From contig JAJTBS010000002.1 of NCBI GenBank assembly GCA_021286765.1, positions 310,001-374,000 of the forward strand: DNA of 64,000 nt, read 5' to 3'. Below the pieces are notes generated by a model. The model saw only the letters and a program-made list of their open reading frames with translations. It had not been told where the DNA came from and ran no database searches. A program made the translations under genes and the position numbers. Below, piece by piece: positions 55,201 through 62,249 of this stretch. This DNA comes from Holophagaceae bacterium. GTDB taxonomy: Bacteria > Acidobacteriota > Holophagae > Holophagales > Holophagaceae. Numbering within the stretch: the first letter of the stretch is position 1; each line of letters opens with the position of its first letter.

Positions 55201-55682
55201 AGGTCCTGGCACGTCTCGATGAGGATGGCGTCGGCGCCGCCGTCCAGGAGCCCGTCCATCTGCACGCGGTACGAGGCCAGCAGCTCGGCGTAGCCCACGT
55301 GGCCCAGGGTGATGAGCTTGGTGCCCGGTCCCACGGAGCCGATGACGAAGCGGGGACGGTCGAAGCTGCGGGCCACCTCCTTGGCGAGGGTGGCGGCTTG
55401 CACATTCAGGGCATAGGCCTTGTCAGAAAGGCCGAACTCGCCCAGCACCAGGGGGTTCGCGCCGAAGGTGTTGGTCTCCACGGCATCGGCGCCAGCGTTG
55501 AAGTAACTCGCATGGATTTCGCGAATCCATTGGGGGCGTCGCTCGGTGAGCAGGTCCACACAGCCTTCCAGGGCTGCGCCCCCGTAATCCTCCACCGTGG
55601 GTTTCCGCGCGAAGATCTGCGTGCCCATGCCGCCGTCCAGCAGCAGCACCTTGTCACGGAGGATCGTGTCGAGGGTGGTCAT
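52260..55682 (-). CDS. metH: Cobalamin-dependent methionine synthase
   Basis: This full-length 1140-residue MetH has four modules in order. The homocysteine domain (1-310) keeps all zinc ligands: GLNCATGP and ILGGCCGTTP. The pterin domain (330-590) has VGERTNANGSKKF. The cobalamin domain (640-860) has the axial His in DVHDIGKN near residue 722. The activation domain (870-1140) ends in RYSYGYPACPDLEG. It transfers methyl from methyl-THF to homocysteine. One base separates its ATG from the ferredoxin stop. It is third gene of the second SAM-riboswitch unit. Confidence 0.97.
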   Translation of the reverse strand: MTTLDTILRDKVLLLDGGMGTQIFARKPTVEDYGGAALEGCVDLLTERRPQWIREIHASYFNAGADAVETNTFGANPLVLGEFGLSDKAYALNVQAATLAKEVARSFDRPRFVIGSVGPGTKLITLGHVGYAELLASYRVQMDGLLDGGADAILIETCQDLGQIKVAVRAAREAMAAKRRRIPLWVQATVETTGTLLVGSDISAVLTSVEPLGIDVLGLNCATGPDEMHQHLQTLCEASPFAISCLPNAGLPENRGGQVVYPLDPEAFAPKVLHAASEFGLAILGGCCGTTPDHIRALAPGVEKLNPPKRTPALERAAASLYQSVTLRQEPAPLIVGERTNANGSKKFRDLLAAEDWDGMITLAKEQQREGAHLLDLCVAYVGRDEVRDADELLSRLVSQVTLPLMIDSTEFPVIEKALQRSPGKCVINSINFEDGDAKARAILGLCKTYGAAVVALTIDERGMAKSREQKLEVAKRLYELAVTEYGLDPGDLIIDPLTFTLGSGDEEFRGSAIETLEALKLIKANLPGVMTILGVSNVSFGLNPATRHILNALMLYHSVKHGLDMAIFNASKVIPVAKIDPEDRRIVEDLIFDRRAEGYDPLKALMARFSDRKAAVADDRRADMPVLERLHRGILDGEKQAILADVDEALKDHDPLKLINETLLGAMKVVGERFGAGEMQLPFVLESAEAMKAAIKRIEPHLPKESNYQKGRILLATVKGDVHDIGKNLVDIILSNNGFEVKNLGIKQPIEAILKALEAWPADAIGLSGLLVKSTVIMKENLHFMDSLGLKVPVILGGAALTRDYVEGDCRRAYGGSVYYAEDAFEGLRHMQALVSGDTSVPVATPASVGAGEIKVLHRGGTAVALTERGQSSWVRHEVAPPQPPFWGVRELTDAPADLFEHLDEFALIRNRWGFSQGAQGDEAFAAVLKDKAEPQLAYWRERLAKDRLFQPRARYGYFPVQAEGDTLRVFDPADATRTLARLRLPRQATGRRLCIADFFRGDATDVLAIQLVTLGQDAADHAAKLYQEDGYADYFAFHGLATELTEAYAERLHARIRRELGIAGKDLPGRALFAQGYQGSRYSYGYPACPDLEGNGPLLDLLRGSEIGVTLSDSHQMDPEYTTSALVAWHPQARYFSV

Positions 55683-55683
55683 G

Positions 55684-55968
55684 TCACAGCCCCAGGTAGT
55701 CGATGGCGATGTCGCCGTGGACGCAGACCTGGCAGGCTAGGCGCTGGTCGGCGGGGGCCCCCAGGCCCTTCAGGAAATCGCGTTCCTCAGGTCCAGGGTC
55801 GCTGCAGAGGGCCTGACCTTCCACCACGCGCACGCGGCAGGTGCCGCAGGAGCCCGTGCGGCAGCCGAAGGTGATGTCCGCGCCGGCGGTATCGGCGATC
55901 TGCTGGAGGGAGGTGCCTGCCGGCGCCTCCACCAGCAGATCCTCCAGGCGGAAGTGCACCTTCACCAT
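55684..55968 (-). CDS. [2Fe-2S] ferredoxin
   Basis: ATG 55968 follows GGAGG; the product is 94 residues. Plant/adrenodoxin-type cluster ligands are Cys36, Cys41, Cys44 and Cys79 in FGCRTGSCGTC and RLACQVC, the classic C-x4-C-x2-C...C spacing. It overlaps the MetF-fusion stop by seven bases and ends one base before metH. Being locked between the two, it is probably the electron donor for MetH cob(II)alamin reactivation or for the MetF flavin. This role is inference. Confidence 0.9.
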   Translation of the reverse strand: MVKVHFRLEDLLVEAPAGTSLQQIADTAGADITFGCRTGSCGTCRVRVVEGQALCSDPGPEERDFLKGLGAPADQRLACQVCVHGDIAIDYLGL

Positions 55969-57830
55969 GGGGCCTCCGGCTTGGGCAGCAAGGGCGCCAC
56001 CAGCTCCACCTGGCCGAAGGGGGCCGAGAGCTGCAGGCCGCGGATGCGGGGGCGGATGGCCTCGATGACTTCCTGGGCGATGGCGAGGCCCTCCTTTACC
56101 TGGTCTTCGGCCGTGGACCACTTGGCCATGCGGATCAGGACGGCCTTGGGCACGTAGGCGCCGGGCACCTCGTTGGCCATGAACTCGGCGTTGCGCAGGC
56201 TCTTCAGGGGCCAGATGCCCGCGATGATGGGCAGGCCGCCCTTGCCATCCAGCGCTTCGGTGAAGTCGAGGAACCGGAACAGGCTGTCCGCGTCGAAGAC
56301 CGGCTGGGTGATGGCCCACTGGGCACCGGCCTCCACCTTGTAGCGGAAGCGCGCCTTCTCCCGCTCCAGATCCGCCGCCACGGGGTTGGCGCCCACGCCC
56401 ACACTGAAGGAGGTCGGCTTGCCGATGCTGGCGCCACCGAGGTCGAGGCCGGTGTTGAGGCGCTTGAGCATGTTCACGAGGCCGATGGCATCCACGTCGA
56501 AGACGGCGGTGGCCTGGGGGTAGGGTCCGAGCTTTGGCGGATCGCCGGTGACCGCCAGGATGTTGCGCAGGCCCAGGCCCGCGGCGCCCAGCAGGTCGCT
56601 CTGCATGCCCAGCAGGTTCCGGTCGCGGCAGGCGTAGTGGAGGATGGTCTCCAGCCCCACCTGCTGCTCGATGATGAGGGCCGTGGCCAGGGCGGACATG
56701 CGCGCCATGGCGCGGGGGCCGTCGGGCACGTTGATGGCATCCACGCCCAGGGCCCGGCACTGGCGGGTCTTCGCCACGAGCTTGTCGTATTCCATGCCCT
56801 TGGGGGGCACCAGCTCCACGGTGTGGATGAACTCGTTCTGGGCCAGCTTCAGGCTGAAGCGGCTGCGGAAGGCGAAGGGCACCTCGGGCTGGGGCTGCTC
56901 GTGGGGCTTCAGCTCGAACCCCCCGCCCCCCTGCACGAAGGCGCGCTCCTGGCGGAAAGCCCCTCGCATGGCGCGGATGTGCGCAGGCGTGGTGCCGCTG
57001 CAGCCGCCCACGGCGCGGGCTCCCGCGGCCAGAGCACGGCCCGCGAAGCCGCCCAGGTACTCGGGGCTGGCACCGTAGATCAGGCGGCCATCCACCATGT
57101 TGGGCAGGCCGGGGTTGGGCTGGAGGACGATGGGCTTGGCCGTCACGGCCTTGAGCTTCTCCAGCAGGCGCAAGTGCGGCGCGGGGCCATTGCCGCCGAT
57201 GAGGCCCACCATGTCGGCGCCCCAGGTGTCCAGCTGCTTGATGAACCAGTCTGGCTCGGCGCCGAAGAGCGCCTGGCCGTCCTCGTTGGTGGTCATGAGC
57301 GCGGCGATGGGCAGCTGGCCCGCCTCCTGCACTGCGAGGATGGCTTGGTGGATTTCGTTGAGGTCCTCGAAGCCCTCCAGGACGATGAGATCGGCCCCGG
57401 CCTCGATGAGTGGGGTGGCCTGCTGGCGGAAGAGGGCCCGGGCCTCGTCGAAGGAGGTGGGTCCCCAGGGCTCGATGCGCACGCCCAGGGGGCCGATGCA
57501 GCCTGCCACCCAGGCCCGCGCGCCCTGCTGGGCGATGGCCCGCCGGGCCAGTTCCACGCCCTGGCGGTTGATGGCGTCGAGCTCGCCGTCGAGGCCCCGG
57601 GTGGCGAGCTTCAAGCGCCCGGCCCCCCAGGTGTTGGTGGTGAGCACCTGGGCGCCGGCGGCGAGGAACTCGCCATGGATGGCCAGCAGCAGGTCCGGCG
57701 CCTTGAGGTTGCACTCCTCGAAGCTGCGCTGCAGCGTGATCCCGCGGTCATGCAGAGCCGTGGCGGTGCTTCCGTCGAAGAGGAAACATTCGCCCGCATC
57801 AAGGGCCTGCTGGAAGGTGGGATGAGTCAT
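55962..57830 (-). CDS. metF: Methylenetetrahydrofolate reductase fused to a degenerate homocysteine S-methyltransferase domain
   Basis: This 622-residue protein resembles Bacillus YitJ. The N-terminal homocysteine-methyltransferase-like barrel (1-300) starts LFDGSTATALHDRGI. Its zinc site is broken: the first Cys is Gly (VGLIGGNGP near residue 210), and the CC pair is Cys-Ser (VGGCSGTTP near 276). The C-terminal MTHFR domain (330-610) is intact: TVELVPPKG with catalytic Glu, NVPDGPRA, LAVTGDPP and WAITQPVFD. It reduces methylene-THF to methyl-THF for MetH. The first half is probably not a working methyltransferase. Confidence 0.92.
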   Translation of the reverse strand: MTHPTFQQALDAGECFLFDGSTATALHDRGITLQRSFEECNLKAPDLLLAIHGEFLAAGAQVLTTNTWGAGRLKLATRGLDGELDAINRQGVELARRAIAQQGARAWVAGCIGPLGVRIEPWGPTSFDEARALFRQQATPLIEAGADLIVLEGFEDLNEIHQAILAVQEAGQLPIAALMTTNEDGQALFGAEPDWFIKQLDTWGADMVGLIGGNGPAPHLRLLEKLKAVTAKPIVLQPNPGLPNMVDGRLIYGASPEYLGGFAGRALAAGARAVGGCSGTTPAHIRAMRGAFRQERAFVQGGGGFELKPHEQPQPEVPFAFRSRFSLKLAQNEFIHTVELVPPKGMEYDKLVAKTRQCRALGVDAINVPDGPRAMARMSALATALIIEQQVGLETILHYACRDRNLLGMQSDLLGAAGLGLRNILAVTGDPPKLGPYPQATAVFDVDAIGLVNMLKRLNTGLDLGGASIGKPTSFSVGVGANPVAADLEREKARFRYKVEAGAQWAITQPVFDADSLFRFLDFTEALDGKGGLPIIAGIWPLKSLRNAEFMANEVPGAYVPKAVLIRMAKWSTAEDQVKEGLAIAQEVIEAIRPRIRGLQLSAPFGQVELVAPLLPKPEAPW

Positions 57831-57897
57831 GGCTGCGCCTGGAGAGGGACAGTCGCTTGATCGGCATCCAGGTCGGTTCGGGTCAGTCTGTGACGGT

Positions 57898-58003
57898 TCG
57901 GTATCTTCCCCCCGGGCGCGCCGGAGGCAGGAGTTGGCACCTTGCTGTCGCAGGTTGCCAAGGTTTCACAGGGCCTTTCCCTCCACCTTTCTGGATAGCG
58001 CTC
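57898..58003 (-). ncRNA. SAM-I (S-box) riboswitch upstream of metF-ferredoxin-metH
   Basis: The minus strand shows AGAAAGGTGGAGGGA, TGAAACC, GGCAACC, a P3 hairpin with GCAAGGTGCCAACTCC and a closing GAAGATA, matching the S-box pattern and most bases of the metY copy. The 68 bases between the aptamer and the ATG at 57830 contain no stem followed by Ts, so control may be at translation or by an unusual platform. Confidence 0.95.
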
Positions 58004-58053
58004 TAGGACTGCCAAAGATCGAGGATCAAGAATGAATGGCCCAGTGTGTCCCG

Positions 58054-59481
58054 TCAAGCCGGTGGCGCTGGGGGCGGCTGGGGGCCGATGCCCTTGCGCT
58101 TCATCTGGCCCCAGCCCTCCTTGCCCCGGAACCAGTCGATGGTGCCCTTCAGGCGCCACCACACCGTCATCTGCCGGTAGCCGAAATTCTCGACCACGGC
58201 CGTGAAGAGCAAGAGGGACCAGGCTCTGAGCCCCTGGTACCGGTGACCGCTGATCTCCTGGAGGACCACGGACACCACGGAGTTCAGCACGCCCAGCAGG
58301 AGGGCCACATAGATGAAGAGGATCGCGAAGGCGCCGTTGATGGCGTGGGTCCACAGCGACCACACGAACACGGCGTAGCCCAGGACCTCGATGACCGGTG
58401 CCAGCGCCTCGAAGAAGATGAAGTAGGGCATGGAGAAGAGGCCGACGCGCCCGTACTTCGGGTTGAACCACATGCGCCGGTGCTTCCAGAGGGTCTCCAG
58501 CAGGCCCCGTTGCCAGCGGTTCCGTTGCCGGCCCAGGACCTTGGCGTCCTCAGGTACCTCGGTCCAGCAGACAGGGTCAGGCACGAGGGTGATGTGGTAG
58601 GGACGTTCCCACTCGCGCAGGCACCGGTGCATGCGCACCACCAGCTCGAAGTCCTCGCCGATGGTGGCGGTTTCGAAGCCGCCGGCCTGGACGATCAGCT
58701 CCTTGCGGAACACGCCGAAGGCCCCGCTCACGATGAACATGGTGTCCAGGGAGGCCAGGCCCACGCGGCCGAAGAGGAAGGCCCGCAGGTATTCCACGAT
58801 CTGGAAGCGCGCCAGCCAGGAGTCGGGGAGGTGGATCCCGCGGATGCCCATGGCCGTGACCCGGCATCCGTTGAGGGGGCGGATGACGCCGCCCGAGGCC
58901 ACCAGATGGGGGCGATCCATGAAGGGCCGGGCGATGCGGAGGAGCGAATCGTTCTCCAGCAGGCTGTCTCCGTCCATGCAGCAGACCAGCGGGTAGCGGG
59001 CGAGGTTGATGCCGCAGTTGAGGGCATCGGCCTTGCCGCCATTGGCCTTGTCCACCACCACGAGGTTGGGCACGTAGGCGCTTTCGTAGATGCCCCGCAC
59101 CTCCTTCGTGGGCAGGAGCTGACGGAGCACGCGGTGGCTGGGCTTCAGCCGGAAGGCCTCGATGAGCTTCTCCAGCGTCGCGTCCTTGCTGCCATCGTTC
59201 ACCACCACCACCTGGAACTCCGGGTAGCGGAGGCTGATGAGGCTGTTCACGCTGGGGACCACGCCCGCCTCTTCGTTGTAGGCGGGGCAGATGAGGGTCA
59301 TGGGCTTGTAGTGCGTGGTCTCGAAGGCGGTGTCGAGGCGATCGGTCTCCACCTCCTCGAGGTAGCGCCGGATGGAGAAGAAGGCCCGGAGGATCAGCGA
59401 CAGGTGCGTGAGGTGGAGGGCCAGGAAGTAGGCCAGGATGCCCCACTCGACGAAGACCGTGACGAAGCCGCGGAAGCTCAT
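58054..59481 (-). CDS. Processive family-2 glycosyltransferase (BcsA/PgaC-like), membrane protein
   Basis: ATG 59481 overlaps the HEAT gene stop (ATGA); the product has 475 residues. One N-terminal helix precedes the GT-A domain. Motifs are VNDGSKDATL near residue 95, MDGDS, GEDFE and QRNRW near residue 320: the D, DxD, ED, QxxRW set of processive GT2 enzymes. Three or four helices follow (LFSMPYFIFFEALAPVIEVLGY, AFAILFIYVALLLGVL, SLLLFTAVVEN). It should polymerise and pass a beta-linked polysaccharide through the membrane. No PilZ domain is present. Confidence 0.9.
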   Translation of the reverse strand: MSFRGFVTVFVEWGILAYFLALHLTHLSLILRAFFSIRRYLEEVETDRLDTAFETTHYKPMTLICPAYNEEAGVVPSVNSLISLRYPEFQVVVVNDGSKDATLEKLIEAFRLKPSHRVLRQLLPTKEVRGIYESAYVPNLVVVDKANGGKADALNCGINLARYPLVCCMDGDSLLENDSLLRIARPFMDRPHLVASGGVIRPLNGCRVTAMGIRGIHLPDSWLARFQIVEYLRAFLFGRVGLASLDTMFIVSGAFGVFRKELIVQAGGFETATIGEDFELVVRMHRCLREWERPYHITLVPDPVCWTEVPEDAKVLGRQRNRWQRGLLETLWKHRRMWFNPKYGRVGLFSMPYFIFFEALAPVIEVLGYAVFVWSLWTHAINGAFAILFIYVALLLGVLNSVVSVVLQEISGHRYQGLRAWSLLLFTAVVENFGYRQMTVWWRLKGTIDWFRGKEGWGQMKRKGIGPQPPPAPPA

Positions 59482-60557
59482 TGATGCCCCCGCTCGTCGG
59501 CCCACTCCAGGCGCTCCTTCGCGATGTCGCGGGCGAAGCGGTCGGCCGTGGGATCTTCCGCCAGCCAGGTCAGTGCCGAGGTGCCAGCATGGCCCAGGTC
59601 GGCCATGCCCTGGGCGGCGTTGCGGCGGACCTCGTAGATCGGGTCGCTGGTCAGGGCGATGAGGGCGGGAATGGCATCGGGGCCGCCGATCAGGCCGAGG
59701 GCCTTGGCGGCCTGGGCGCGGACGGCCCAGGCTTCGTGCCGGGCCAGAGGCTCCACCCTGGCATAGGTGAGGGGATCGGCCAGGGCCGCGAGCGCCTTCA
59801 GGGCCGAGGCCTGGATGTCCACGTCGGGGTGGGCGATGAGTTCCAGCAGCCGGGGTGCACTGGCGCGATGGCGGTGCGATCCCGCCAGCAGGGCGAACAG
59901 GATCCAGGGTTCCGGAGCGGCCTCAGGCGGGTCGAGATGGGCCTCCAGCCAGGGAAGGAGGTCCGGGCCGAACCCCTCCAGCACCCGCAGCAGCCGCTCC
60001 CGCTGATAGCGTTCCTCCCGCAGCACCCAGTCGACCACGGGCTGGGCGAAGCGGAGGTCGCCGTTCAGGGTGAGGGCCTGCGCCGCCAAGTGGGTTACGT
60101 AGGGCACGGGGTCGTCCAGGAGTGGGACCACCGCCTCCAGATACTCCCCCAGCCTGAAGATTCCCACTTCCTGAGCAGCCTGTGCGCGGACGGCCGTCTG
60201 CCGCTGCTTCAGGCGCCGGGGGAGGGACCGGTGCACCCCCAGGTCCAGGTAGAGCTCCCTCAGGGCCTCAGCCTCCTTGCCGGCGAGCGTGGCGTGATAG
60301 CGGGTGAGGAATTTCTGGAAGAGCTGCCGGTCCTCCTTCGCGACGCGAGGGAAGGTCCGCGGGGTGCCCTCGCCGCTGAAGAGGTAGGCGGCCAGGTCGG
60401 CCTCCCAGGCTTGATAGCGGGCGATGCGGTGCCGGTTCTGCCGGTCGCGCCGCAGCTGGATGCCCGCGCCCAGGAGGATCAGGCCGGAGACCAGGCTGCC
60501 CAGGATCACCGTTCCCCAGACCAGGATCCGGAGCACCATCGCCGGAGGCAGGTGCAT
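59478..60557 (-). CDS. Membrane-anchored HEAT-repeat protein
   Basis: This 359-residue protein has one N-terminal helix (ILVWGTVILGSLVSGLILLGAGI) followed by a basic stretch. From about residue 110 it carries HEAT-like repeats (VVPLLDDPVPYVTHLAAQALTLNG, LIAHPDVDIQASALKALAALADP, HEAWAVRAQAAKALGLIGGPDAIPALIALTSDPIYEVRRNAAQGMADLG). These form protein-binding solenoids. It sits between a response regulator and the GT2 enzyme, with an ATGA overlap to the latter, so it is probably a scaffold for the synthase. Confidence 0.85.
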   Translation of the reverse strand: MHLPPAMVLRILVWGTVILGSLVSGLILLGAGIQLRRDRQNRHRIARYQAWEADLAAYLFSGEGTPRTFPRVAKEDRQLFQKFLTRYHATLAGKEAEALRELYLDLGVHRSLPRRLKQRQTAVRAQAAQEVGIFRLGEYLEAVVPLLDDPVPYVTHLAAQALTLNGDLRFAQPVVDWVLREERYQRERLLRVLEGFGPDLLPWLEAHLDPPEAAPEPWILFALLAGSHRHRASAPRLLELIAHPDVDIQASALKALAALADPLTYARVEPLARHEAWAVRAQAAKALGLIGGPDAIPALIALTSDPIYEVRRNAAQGMADLGHAGTSALTWLAEDPTADRFARDIAKERLEWADERGHQ

Positions 60558-60563
60558 GGGCCC

Positions 60564-60968
60564 TCAGCCCGCGCTGGAGGAGCGCTGATGCATGCGCCAG
60601 AGGCGTTCCACCAGGACCTGCGCCGAGATGGGCTTGGTCATGTAGTCGTCGGCCCCGGCGGCCAGGCAGCGGATCATGTCCTGCTCGTTCTGGTTGCTGG
60701 AGACCAGCAGGATGGGCACGCGCCCTTTGGGCGGCGGCAGGTCGCGGATCTCCTGGACCAGACGGAAGCCGTTCATGGCGGGCATCATCAGATCCGTGGT
60801 GACGAGGTCGATGGGTTCCCGCTGGAGGATCTCCAGCCCCTCGACACCGTGGGGGGCCACGTAGACCTTCAGCCCCTCCATCTCCAGCCGCGCCTGGATG
60901 AGCCGGGCGGTTGCCTGGTCATCCTCCACGACTAGGACCCGTGTGGGGTCAGGCCACTTCCGACTCAT
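60564..60968 (-). CDS. Single-domain response regulator
   Basis: This 134-residue receiver has the acidic pair in VLVVEDDQATARL (Asp16/Asp17), phospho-acceptor Asp59 (LVTTDLMMPAMNG), Ser in LLVSSNQ and Lys in YMTKPIS. There is no output domain. It lies seven bases before the HEAT gene, in the same row, so it likely signals to the polysaccharide machinery through protein contacts. No kinase gene is visible, and no strong Shine-Dalgarno is seen. Confidence 0.88.
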   Translation of the reverse strand: MSRKWPDPTRVLVVEDDQATARLIQARLEMEGLKVYVAPHGVEGLEILQREPIDLVTTDLMMPAMNGFRLVQEIRDLPPPKGRVPILLVSSNQNEQDMIRCLAAGADDYMTKPISAQVLVERLWRMHQRSSSAG

Positions 60969-61025
60969 GCGGAAAGATTAGCAAACATGCGGGCGATTCA
61001 GCGGATTCCCTTGCCCCATATGTGA

Positions 61026-62249
61026 TCAGAACCGCCACTCCAGACCGGCGCTGAAGGTCGTCTGCGCCCGCTCAGTGCCCTGGCTGAGCTCCTGCTTTTC
61101 GTAGGCGAGGCTGCCGGACAGGATGAGCCGCCGGTGGACCCACCCCTGGGCGGCGAGGCTGGCCTTGCGGGAGCGCAGGTTGAGGATCTCGGCGCTGGGG
61201 TTGGGCTGGTCCGGCGAGACCCCGGAACCGAGGCTGAGGGTCAGGTGGTTCTCGCCGTCGCCGAAGTAGCGCCGCACGGCGATGGAGCCGGACTCCGACG
61301 AACCGATGGAGCTGGGGGTGGCATTGGCCCGGAGGCTGAAGAGGTAGTCGCCCCAGTACTTCCCCAGGGAGCCGGTGTAGATGGTGACGGTCGAGGCGCT
61401 GAACCGCAGCTGGCGGAAGCCGAGGGAGCCTTCGATCCCCTTGGGGAAGGTCTGGAAGATCTCCCCGCCGTAGCGGCGGTGGGGGAAGAGGCTGGATTCG
61501 GAGAACCCGGCGTTCAGGTAGAAGTAGGTGCCGTCCTTCCACCGTGGGTAGGCGTCCACTTCAAGCTGGCTGCCCGTATCGCCGAAGCGGGAGGCGCGGT
61601 TGACACGGCCGATGAGGGAACCGGCGTCGAAGCGGTGGGCCACGCCCAGGGAGGTCATCCTCCAGGGATCGAAGGTGCGGTCGAAGCGATCGTAGGTCTG
61701 TGTCAGGGTCACCTTCGAGCGCTGGCTCAGCTCGGCGAGGTTCTCGATGAGCTGGCGGGCCTCGTAGAGCCCGGGATCAGCCACCAGGGATTGCTTGGCG
61801 GTTTCAAGCGCCTCTGCGTAGCGGCCCAGGGCCTTCTGGGCCCGGGCCTTCCGGAGCAGCAGGAGCGGCTGGACCGGGCGGAGGACCAGGCCCTCGTCGC
61901 AGAGGCTGAGGGCGGTTTGCGGGTGATCCGACCAGAGCTCCAGGTCCACCAGGGCCACGCGCCCGTCCAGGTGGCCCGGCTCCGCGCGCAGCACCTGCTG
62001 GAGCTCGGCCCGGCCCTCATCGTAGCGGCCCTCCCAGGCATGGATGCGACCCACGAGGATGCGGATGTCGTGGTAGCCGGGGCTGCGCTGGAGGGCCGTG
62101 CGGCAGAGCTCGAGGGCCTCCGCCCGCTTGCCGTCGAAGGCGAGGCGGCGGGCCCTGGCGAATTGCTCGTCCACCCCCTCCTGGCCCCACAGGGCGAGCC
62201 CCGCCATGAGCAGCGGCACGGATCGACGGAGCCTGGGGAAGGGCATCAT
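61026..62249 (-). CDS. TPR / YaiO-like outer-membrane beta-barrel protein
   Basis: This 407-residue exported protein has a short signal (RRSVPLLMAGLALWG). Residues 25-190 are TPR-like helices (GKRAEALELCRTALQRSPGYHDI, LGRYAEALETAKQSLVADPGLYEA). Residues 195-407 are an antiparallel barrel ending in an aromatic strand (TTFSAGLEWRF), as in YaiO proteins. TPR-plus-barrel proteins such as PgaA and BcsC export polysaccharide. Its start overlaps the stop of the alkaline-phosphatase-superfamily gene by four bases. Confidence 0.86.
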   Translation of the reverse strand: MMPFPRLRRSVPLLMAGLALWGQEGVDEQFARARRLAFDGKRAEALELCRTALQRSPGYHDIRILVGRIHAWEGRYDEGRAELQQVLRAEPGHLDGRVALVDLELWSDHPQTALSLCDEGLVLRPVQPLLLLRKARAQKALGRYAEALETAKQSLVADPGLYEARQLIENLAELSQRSKVTLTQTYDRFDRTFDPWRMTSLGVAHRFDAGSLIGRVNRASRFGDTGSQLEVDAYPRWKDGTYFYLNAGFSESSLFPHRRYGGEIFQTFPKGIEGSLGFRQLRFSASTVTIYTGSLGKYWGDYLFSLRANATPSSIGSSESGSIAVRRYFGDGENHLTLSLGSGVSPDQPNPSAEILNLRSRKASLAAQGWVHRRLILSGSLAYEKQELSQGTERAQTTFSAGLEWRF

